Assembly (NCBI GenBank): GCA_947177715.1
Contig: CAMWVM010000082.1
Coordinates: 1 to 6,975, forward strand
Length of the DNA: 6,975 nucleotides
DNA from: an uncultured Ruminococcus sp.
GTDB taxonomy: Bacteria > Bacillota > Clostridia > Oscillospirales > Ruminococcaceae
Reading direction: 5' to 3'
Positions 1 through 6,975 of this stretch are shown here, in pieces. A program made the translations under genes and the position numbers. The number at the start of each line of letters is the position of its first letter. Position 1 is the first letter of the stretch. A model generated the notes under the pieces. It saw nothing but the letters and a program-made list of their open reading frames with translations, did not search any database and was not told where the DNA came from.

Positions 1-46
1 AGATGCTCAGGAGTCTCGTGGGCTCGGAGATATGTATAAGAGACCG
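1..46 (+). other. Illumina Nextera i7 adapter contamination (non-genomic)
   Basis: Bases 1-4 (AGAT) match the end of the P7 oligo. Bases 5-12 (GCTCAGGA) match the Nextera N704 i7 index as it lies in the adapter. Bases 13-46 match the 34-nt Nextera read-2 transposase adapter, including the mosaic end, at 32 of 34 positions; the differences are at 32 (A for G) and 45 (C for A). The order P7 end, index, read-2 adapter is exactly that of a library molecule, so this is residual sequencing adapter and not biology. The adapter sequences are from memory of the kit. The genomic part starts at about 47, give or take two bases because of the mismatch at 45. Confidence 0.97.
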
Positions 47-321
47 ACCGTAGAGTGCTTCGGTGCGGAAACTCCGCTTGAATTTCTTCCACGCCTTAAA
101 ATGTCCTGCTCTTCCTCGGAAAGTAATTCTTTTTCAAGCAGCATATTAACTGCCGCTGCCTGATATTCAGCACATACCCTCTGTGTGGTCAGCTTGTGCA
201 GTGCGTTCACAGGTCTGTTAGCCGATAATATCAGTCTTTTTCTGACAAGCTGTTCATAAACTGAGTCACCCATAAAAGCTAAAGTCAAGGGTGAATATTG
301 CTTTGCTTCTCGTCTGTCCAT
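47..321 (-). CDS. mrnC: Mini-ribonuclease 3 (Mini-III), 3' end missing at contig edge
   Basis: Mini-III is a small RNase III-like dimeric enzyme that matures the ends of 23S rRNA in Firmicutes; it has the RNase III catalytic domain but no double-stranded-RNA-binding domain. About 92 genomic residues remain of a family length near 130-140. SPLTLAFMGDSVYE (residues 10-23) is the family signature, with D19 and E23 in the catalytic region. RRGRN (76-80) and PKHS (87-90) match the usual middle segment. The rest, including the second catalytic acidic region, is lost. The start at 321 has GGTGA a few bases upstream. The reading frame stays open into the adapter and would give a false tail ending ISPSPRDS; those residues must be dropped. 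The gene lies 79 bases downstream of obg on the same strand, which fits a shared role in 50S biogenesis. The truncation is an assembly edge, not evidence of a pseudogene. Confidence 0.88.
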
Positions 322-400
322 AATTTCACCATAATCGTTATGATTTTTGTCTTTCGCTTAAATTTAATTTCATTTTAAGATTGTATTATCCTTCTTGAAT

Positions 401-1698
<1,298 letters not shown>

Positions 1699-1751
1699 AA
1701 CCAAACTGCTGTAATTCTTAGGTGTTTTCCGTGATCTATAACTCAGGCAAG

Positions 1752-1794
1752 ATGTCCGCCGCCTTAGAGGCGGGGGACATAAGTCGTTGTTATA
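1752..1794 (-). repeat. Hairpin repeat, copy A (inverted partner at window end)
   Basis: Bases 1752-1763 and 1769-1780 form a 12-bp stem with a single mismatch (1758/1774) and a five-base TTAGA loop. Bases 1766-1794 recur in inverted orientation at 6947-6975 with 28 of 29 matches; the one difference is at 1778. Similarity probably continues a few bases further, because both copies next carry CTGA after a short length difference. Read on the minus strand, the unit follows rpmA and its terminator and precedes obg. No U-run directly follows the stem on either strand, so it is not a standard terminator. A GC-rich stem repeated between unrelated genes could be an end of an IS200/IS605-type element, a non-autonomous derivative of one, or a dispersed palindromic repeat. 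No transposase gene is present here, so the family is inference. Confidence 0.8.
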
Positions 1795-1820
1795 TTTTCT
1801 GACTTTCTCTGAACATAAGC

Positions 1821-1855
1821 TAATAATAAAACCCTAAGCCCATGGCTCAGGGTTT
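1821..1855 (-). terminator. Rho-independent terminator after rpmA
   Basis: On the minus strand AAACCCTGAGCC (1855-1844) pairs with GGCTTAGGGTTT (1840-1829) around a three-base loop. One position is a G-U pair. The stem is followed by TTTTATTATTA. It lies 14 bases past the rpmA stop codon and should end the rplU-prp-rpmA transcript, so obg downstream depends on readthrough or its own promoter. Confidence 0.9.
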
Positions 1856-1868
1856 GTATGCTCAAAAA

Positions 1869-2150
1869 TTAAGCCTGTGGGTATACAGAAACCTTTTTGC
1901 GGTCTCTTCCCATTCTTTCAAATCTTACAACGCCGTCTGCCATAGCAAACAATGTGTCGTCAGAACCACGGCCTACGTTCTCGCCCGGATGAATGTGAGT
2001 TCCTCTCTGGCGAACAAGAATGTTGCCTGAAAGAACAAACTGACCGTCAGCTCTCTTTACACCAAGTCTTTTTGCTTCGGAATCACGTCCGTTCTTTGTA
2101 GAACCCATTCCCTTTTTATGAGCAAAAAACTGCATAGAAATTCTAATCAT
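1869..2150 (-). CDS. rpmA: 50S ribosomal protein L27, with cleavable N-terminal extension
   Basis: L27 is a large-subunit protein whose N-terminus reaches the peptidyl transferase centre. The 93-residue product has the family core [33 protein letters not shown] and a C-terminus ending [12 protein letters not shown]. The frame is open further upstream, but the ATG at 2150 is preceded by GGAGGTG at 2165-2159 and gives [14 protein letters not shown]. This matches the Firmicutes pattern of a short leader ending in FF followed by AHKKG. In Firmicutes this leader is removed by the protease Prp, whose gene lies directly upstream; the expected cut is after F9. It is the last gene of rplU-prp-rpmA and ends just before a strong terminator. 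Confidence 0.97.
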   Translation of the reverse strand: MIRISMQFFAHKKGMGSTKNGRDSEAKRLGVKRADGQFVLSGNILVRQRGTHIHPGENVGRGSDDTLFAMADGVVRFERMGRDRKKVSVYPQA

Positions 2151-2158
2151 TATAATTA

Positions 2159-2165
2159 CACCTCC
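2159..2165 (-). promoter_or_regulatory. rpmA ribosome binding site (decides the start)
   Basis: The minus strand reads GGAGGTG, eight bases before the ATG at 2150. This fixes the rpmA start at 2150 and excludes the longer open frame that begins at 2186. Confidence 0.85.
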
Positions 2166-2189
2166 GTCATGTAATCCTATAAGCAAAGG

Positions 2190-2510
2190 CTATACTTCTA
2201 TAACCTTTACTCTAATACAGCCTGTAAACTCGTCAGAAAGAAAATACATATGCGTTAAAAGTCCCAAAAGAACCTTGTCGCCGTATTCGTTTTCATCAGA
2301 TACAAGCTTCAACAAAATATCGTTTTCATCAACAACTACTTTTGCGTCAACCTTAAAGGCCTCGGTAATTGTGTTTGCCGCCATCATTACAGCCGATGAT
2401 ACGCTCGCACAAGCAACATCCTGTCCGAACTCACCGTAACCTGCATGTCCCGTAACTTGGAACCCCAGCAGCTTATCTTGTTTACTTTTGTAAAAATCCG
2501 CAGTTATCAT
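2190..2510 (-). CDS. prp: Ribosomal processing cysteine protease Prp (L27 maturation)
   Basis: Prp (YsxB family) is a cysteine protease that removes the N-terminal extension of L27 in Firmicutes, allowing L27 to function in the ribosome. The 106-residue product has the family's usual length. It carries the signature GHAGYGEFGQDVACASVSSA (residues 21-40), in which H22 and C34 are at the positions of the catalytic dyad known for the S. aureus enzyme. It sits between rplU and rpmA, the conserved family position. Its ATG is two bases after the rplU stop codon and I see no clear Shine-Dalgarno sequence, so translation is probably coupled to rplU. Its substrate gene rpmA follows after 39 bases. The FF/A cleavage motif in that L27 completes the enzyme-substrate pair. 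Confidence 0.96.
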   Translation of the reverse strand: MITADFYKSKQDKLLGFQVTGHAGYGEFGQDVACASVSSAVMMAANTITEAFKVDAKVVVDENDILLKLVSDENEYGDKVLLGLLTHMYFLSDEFTGCIRVKVIEV

Positions 2511-2512
2511 TA

Positions 2513-2824
2513 TTATGCGTTGATAGCTTCGATTTTAACCTGAGTGTAAGGCTGTCTGTGACCCATTTTTCTCTTTTCGCCCTTCTTTGGCTTATAAGTG
2601 AAAACTGTGATCTTCTTAGCCTTGCCGTTCTTGAGAACCTTAGCTGATACTGTTGCACCCTCAACATATGGAGCGCCAACGTTTACACTGCCGTCCTTTT
2701 CAACAACCATAACCTTGTCAAAAGTAACAGTTTCATCAGCTGCTGCGTTAAGCTTTTCAATGAAAACAACATCGCCTTCATTAACCTGATACTGCTTTCC
2801 GCCTGTTTCAATTACTGCGTACAT
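2513..2824 (-). CDS. rplU: 50S ribosomal protein L21
   Basis: L21 is a large-subunit protein that binds 23S rRNA. The 103-residue product is of normal length. It has the typical start [18 protein letters not shown] and the C-terminal signature [21 protein letters not shown]. The open frame extends to a GTG at 2836, but that codon overlaps the Shine-Dalgarno AGGTG. The ATG at 2824 has proper spacing of about nine bases and gives the family N-terminus, so I use it. It is the first gene of rplU-prp-rpmA, with a strong promoter about 100 bases upstream and a leader able to fold, which suggests control of the whole operon at the RNA level. Confidence 0.97.
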   Translation of the reverse strand: MYAVIETGGKQYQVNEGDVVFIEKLNAAADETVTFDKVMVVEKDGSVNVGAPYVEGATVSAKVLKNGKAKKITVFTYKPKKGEKRKMGHRQPYTQVKIEAINA

Positions 2825-2914
2825 CTTCAAATGCACCTGCCTTTTTCATAAACTCGCTGCTTTTCGGTGTATGTCCAAAAGGGCATAGCTTATCCCTAAC
2901 CGACAGCATGCGGC
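2825..2914 (-). ncRNA. Putative structured rplU (L21) leader
   Basis: The start is inferred from the promoter -10 element, giving a leader of about 90 bases. On the minus strand GCTG (2907-2904) and CGGT (2902-2899) can pair with CAGC (2859-2856) and ACCG (2868-2865). This makes a two-part closing stem with an AAAAG bulge. Inside it, 2881-2896 forms a small hairpin (GGG/CCC plus three A-T pairs, one bulged base). An L21 leader RNA family is known upstream of rplU in Firmicutes and is thought to be autoregulatory. I cannot confirm that this sequence belongs to it without a covariance-model search. Confidence 0.5.
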
Positions 2915-2920
2915 TTAATT

Positions 2921-2949
2921 ATCATATCATAATTTTTATTCCAAGTCAA
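2921..2949 (-). promoter_or_regulatory. rplU-prp-rpmA promoter
   Basis: The minus strand has TTGACT (2949-2944), a 17-base spacer and TATGAT (2926-2921), a near-consensus housekeeping sigma promoter facing rplU. Transcription should start near 2914. The sequence upstream of the -35 is AT-rich. Confidence 0.85.
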
Positions 2950-2968
2950 GGAAACTCCAATCAAACAT

Positions 2969-2989
2969 AAAATGTTTACAAAATGTTTA
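2969..2989. repeat. Tandem AAAATGTTTA pair, 11-base period
   Basis: AAAATGTTTA occurs at 2969-2978 and 2980-2989, one helical turn apart and 20-40 bases upstream of the rplU -35. It could be an UP element for the polymerase alpha subunit or a regulator site. It is followed by a short palindrome AAAGC-T-GCTTT at 2989-2999. No function can be assigned from sequence. Confidence 0.4.
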
Positions 2990-3088
2990 AAGCTGCTTTG
3001 CGATACAGTTTTTTTGTTTTTCAGAATAAAATTAAACAAAATAAATGAAAACATATAAATTGTTAGCTTGTTTCATAGTTTTTTGCTT

Positions 3089-3113
3089 AAAAATACGCAA
3101 AAATACGAAAAAA
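3089..3113. promoter_or_regulatory. Phased A-tracts upstream of the glpK promoter
   Basis: Three runs of five or six A start at 3089, 3099 and 3108, about ten bases apart, with AAAAATACG repeated twice. Helically phased A-tracts bend DNA. They end eight bases before the glpK -35, where curved or UP-element DNA commonly strengthens promoters. The role is inference. Confidence 0.5.
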
Positions 3114-3121
3114 TTCATAAG

Positions 3122-3150
3122 TTGACAAAAGACGTTTTTTGGACTATCAT
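3122..3150 (+). promoter_or_regulatory. glpK promoter
   Basis: A perfect -35 TTGACA (3122-3127), a 17-base spacer and TATCAT (3145-3150). The expected start near 3157 leaves a 5' UTR of about 38 bases, too short for a terminator/antiterminator leader of the Bacillus GlpP type. I see no clear catabolite-repression (cre) box. Confidence 0.85.
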
Positions 3151-3182
3151 AAACTTAGAAACAGTCGTTAATAATAAGCTGA

Positions 3183-4688
<1,506 letters not shown>

Positions 4689-4730
4689 ATTTTTTTAATA
4701 CTTTTAATTTGCGGTTTTACTTGAATTTTA

Positions 4731-4759
4731 TTGACTTGACACAACATATATAATATAAT
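4731..4759 (+). promoter_or_regulatory. ppk1 promoter
   Basis: TTGACT (4731-4736), a 17-base spacer and a perfect TATAAT (4754-4759). The overlapping TTGACA at 4736-4741 is only 12 bases from this -10 and is less suitable. I see no GC-rich terminator stem between the glpK stop and this promoter, so readthrough from glpK is also possible. The ppk1 ribosome site GGGAG (4783-4787) lies nine bases before the ATG. Confidence 0.85.
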
Positions 4760-4796
4760 AAAAGTAACGATAATTCTCATAAGGGAGATAGTTTTC

Positions 4797-6929
4797 ATGG
4801 GGAAAAAGGTTTATGACAACCGAGAGCTTTCATGGCTGAAATTTAATGTCAGAGTGCTGGAAGAAGCAAGGGACAATAATGTTCCGCTTATGGAAAGGCT
4901 TTTATTTGAATCTATTTTTGAAAGCAATCTTGACGAGTTTTTTATGGTAAGAGTGGGTTCTCTTATTGACCAGTCGCTTGTTGATGATAATCAAAAGGAC
5001 GGAAAAACCAAAATGCGTCCTTCTGAACAGCTTTCTGCTATTTATTCCAAGATAAGAGAGCTAAATGAAAAGAAAGACAAGACATATTCCGCACTTTTGA
5101 AAGAACTTTCCCTTAACAAGGTTTATCATAAGCAAATAAAGAGTCTGTCAAAACCGGAAACAGAATTCTTAGAGTCATATTATGCTTATGAGATAAAGCC
5201 TTTTTTGAACGCTGTTGTGGTTGATAAACGTCACCCATTTCCCTTTCTTAATAATAAAGAAATCTACGCTGTAGGAAAGCTTAATTCAAAATCGGGGGTA
5301 AAGTTAGGACTTATAAGCTGCGGAGAGAAATTTGAGCGTGTAATTTTTCTTCCTGCTCAGAATGAGGATGAGATTAGCTTTGTTTTAGCGGAGGAATTGA
5401 TTCTGCATTTTGCAGACAAGGCTTTTGACAAATATAAGTTTGAAGAAAAAGCGTTAATGAGAATAACCCGAAACGCTGACATTAATATTGAGGAAAGCTT
5501 TGATGACGAGCTTGACTTCAGACAGAACATGTCGGTTCTTATTAACAAGAGAAAACGACTTTGTCCGGTAAGGCTTCAGCTTTCAAAGAATCTTTCTGAT
5601 TTAACCTGTGCTGAATTATGTGCAAGGCTTGAGTTGACTAAAAAGCAGGTATTTATTGAAAAGGCTCCTCTTGATTTTAGCTTTGTTTTCCCCATATTCA
5701 AAAAGGCGGAGAACAAAAAGCACCTATTCTTTAATCCGCAGCAGCCGCAAATGTCACCTGCTGTTATGGAAAACGTACCAATGATTTCTCAGATTGATAA
5801 TGGTGATATTTTTTTATCATATCCATACGAATCAATGAAGCCGTTTATACGATTATTGGAAGAGGCGGCGGCTGATCCGACGGTTGTTTCCATTAAGATG
5901 ACGCTTTATCGTGTTGCCAAGAATTCTAAGGTAATTAAGGCGTTATGTGCAGCCGCAGAAAACGGCAAGGATGTTCTTGTACTTGTAGAGCTTAGGGCGA
6001 GATTTGACGAGGAAAACAATATCGGCTGGTCTAAGCTCCTTGAGGATTCCGGCTGTAATGTTATGTATGGTCCGCAGGGGCTGAAAGTTCACTCAAAGCT
6101 GTGTCTTATTACAAGAAAAGTGGGCAAGTCGGTAAAATACACTGTACAGGTTGGCACGGGAAATTATAATGAAAAGACTGCGGAGCTTTACACGGATCTA
6201 TGTCTTATGACGGCAAATGAAGAAATTGCTCATGACGCAGTGAATGTATTTAACTCACTTGCTATTGGTGAACTTGTTGAAGACAGCAAACAGCTTCTTG
6301 TTGCGCCCAAGTGTTTACAGAACAAGATAGTTGAAATGATGGACAAAGAAATTGCCATCGCCAAGGCAGGAGGAGAGGCATATGTTGGCGCTAAGCTTAA
6401 CTCTCTTACTGATAAAGTGCTTATTGACAAAATAATTGAATGCTCACAGGCCGGTGTTAAGGTTGAGCTTGTTATTAGGGGCATTTCGTGTCTTGTAGCA
6501 GGCATTAAGGGAAAGACGGATAATGTTCGTATTGTTTCCATTGTGGGTCGGTATCTTGAGCATGCGAGAATATATATTTTCGGAATGGGAGAACGGCAAA
6601 AGGTTTACATATCTTCCGCTGATTATATGACACGAAACACTATGAGGCGAGTTGAGGTTGCAGCACCGATTTTAGATGAAAGCATCAGAAAGAGGATAAT
6701 TGACTATTTTAACACACAGCTTTCGGACAATGTAAAGGCAAGAGAACAGCACTCAGATGGAACATACAAGTGGGTTCCTACAGAGGGTTTGCCTATTGAC
6801 GCACAGAAGAGATTCTTTGACGAGGCATATGAAAATGCTCCTAAGCCGGATTCCACAGGAAATGATAGAAAAGAGAAAAAGGGGATTCTTGCAAGAATAC
6901 TTGGAATTTTCAAAAGGAAAAATAAATAA
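4797..6929 (+). CDS. ppk1: Polyphosphate kinase (PPK1 type)
   Basis: PPK1 reversibly transfers the terminal phosphate of ATP to inorganic polyphosphate through a phosphohistidine intermediate. The 710 residues match the usual length of 690-720. The N-terminal domain opens with NRELSWLKFN (8-17). The two phospholipase-D-like C-terminal domains carry the catalytic set: R372 in TLYRVA, R402 in RARFDEENN, the autophosphorylated H432 in GLKVHSKLCL, D467 in LYTDLCLM, R561 in IRGISCL, and H589 in RYLEHARIYIF. R372, R402, H432 and H589 are each three residues below E. coli R375, R405, H435 and H592 (from memory), so the fold is collinear and the enzyme is probably active. The last 20 residues form a lysine-rich tail (KEKKG, FKRKNK) not needed for catalysis. 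It has its own promoter downstream of glpK. The hairpin repeat begins 17 bases after its stop. Confidence 0.98.
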   Translation: MGKKVYDNRELSWLKFNVRVLEEARDNNVPLMERLLFESIFESNLDEFFMVRVGSLIDQSLVDDNQKDGKTKMRPSEQLSAIYSKIRELNEKKDKTYSALLKELSLNKVYHKQIKSLSKPETEFLESYYAYEIKPFLNAVVVDKRHPFPFLNNKEIYAVGKLNSKSGVKLGLISCGEKFERVIFLPAQNEDEISFVLAEELILHFADKAFDKYKFEEKALMRITRNADINIEESFDDELDFRQNMSVLINKRKRLCPVRLQLSKNLSDLTCAELCARLELTKKQVFIEKAPLDFSFVFPIFKKAENKKHLFFNPQQPQMSPAVMENVPMISQIDNGDIFLSYPYESMKPFIRLLEEAAADPTVVSIKMTLYRVAKNSKVIKALCAAAENGKDVLVLVELRARFDEENNIGWSKLLEDSGCNVMYGPQGLKVHSKLCLITRKVGKSVKYTVQVGTGNYNEKTAELYTDLCLMTANEEIAHDAVNVFNSLAIGELVEDSKQLLVAPKCLQNKIVEMMDKEIAIAKAGGEAYVGAKLNSLTDKVLIDKIIECSQAGVKVELVIRGISCLVAGIKGKTDNVRIVSIVGRYLEHARIYIFGMGERQKVYISSADYMTRNTMRRVEVAAPILDESIRKRIIDYFNTQLSDNVKAREQHSDGTYKWVPTEGLPIDAQKRFFDEAYENAPKPDSTGNDRKEKKGILARILGIFKRKNK

Positions 6930-6946
6930 AATATAAGCTTTCAGAT

Positions 6947-6975
6947 TATAACAACGACTTATATCCCCCGCCTCT
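6947..6975 (+). repeat. Hairpin repeat, copy B (cut by window end)
   Basis: This is the inverted partner of copy A, matching bases 1794-1766 at 28 of 29 positions. Only half is present: it ends at the loop, so the second stem arm lies beyond the window. The single difference, at 6963, would turn a C-G pair of the copy A stem into a wobble pair unless the lost arm changed with it. It starts 17 bases after the ppk1 stop codon, in the same orientation relative to the upstream gene as copy A is to rpmA. A dispersed repeat at a contig end is a typical reason for an assembly break. No separate terminator for ppk1 is visible before it. Confidence 0.82.

Noticed and set aside
47..321. mrnC as a natural pseudogene
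   Set aside because: The missing 3' end coincides exactly with sequencing adapter, so the truncation is technical.
1734..1750. TTGCCT / TATAGAT as an obg promoter
   Set aside because: TTGCCT has no acceptable -10 about 17 bases downstream, and TATAGAT has no -35 at the right distance.
1752..1780. Copy A stem as a rho-independent terminator
   Set aside because: The stem is strong, but neither side is followed directly by a U-run. The true rpmA terminator lies at 1821-1855, and the stem belongs to a repeated element.
1842..2030. Plus-strand 62-codon frame beginning in the terminator stem
   Set aside because: It starts in the rpmA terminator hairpin and runs antisense to rpmA with no recognisable protein.
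3040..3060. cre-like catabolite-repression site near ATGAAAACATATAAA
   Set aside because: It lacks the central CG and the closing C of the consensus, so it is not convincing in AT-rich DNA.
4736..4741. TTGACA as the ppk1 -35
   Set aside because: It sits only 12 bases from the best TATAAT, whereas the overlapping TTGACT at 4731 gives an ideal 17-base spacer.

Overview
The window looks like one contig from a low-GC Gram-positive bacterium of the Clostridia, possibly Ruminococcaceae/Oscillospiraceae-like. The support is the rplU-prp-rpmA cluster with a Firmicutes-type N-terminally extended L27 and its processing protease, an Obg with the C-terminal OCT domain, a Mini-III ribonuclease, AT-rich intergenic DNA, and strong TTGACA/TATAAT promoters with GGAGG ribosome binding sites. 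The genus is inference.

Layout. Positions 1-46 are not genomic: they match the Illumina Nextera i7 adapter (end of P7, the N704 index, then the read-2 transposase adapter with two mismatches). Next, on the minus strand and read right to left, come rplU (L21), prp (L27 protease), rpmA (L27), a rho-independent terminator, a hairpin repeat, obg, and a Mini-III RNase gene (mrnC) cut off by the adapter. An intergenic region of about 370 bases separates rplU from the plus-strand genes. It holds a rplU promoter with a structured leader, two AT-rich repeat patterns, and a glpK promoter. On the plus strand are glpK (glycerol kinase) and ppk1 (polyphosphate kinase), each with its own promoter. The window ends inside a second, inverted copy of the hairpin repeat.

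How the genes work together. The minus-strand block serves ribosome assembly: L21 and L27 are large-subunit proteins, Prp trims L27, Obg is a 50S-maturation GTPase, and Mini-III matures 23S rRNA. The plus-strand genes handle phosphorylated metabolites: GlpK makes glycerol-3-phosphate and Ppk1 makes polyphosphate from ATP. Nothing in the sequence links them functionally beyond adjacency.

I found no large novel system. The points most worth following up are the adapter chimera, the inverted hairpin repeat that probably broke the assembly, the putative L21 leader, and the complete Prp/L27 processing pair.
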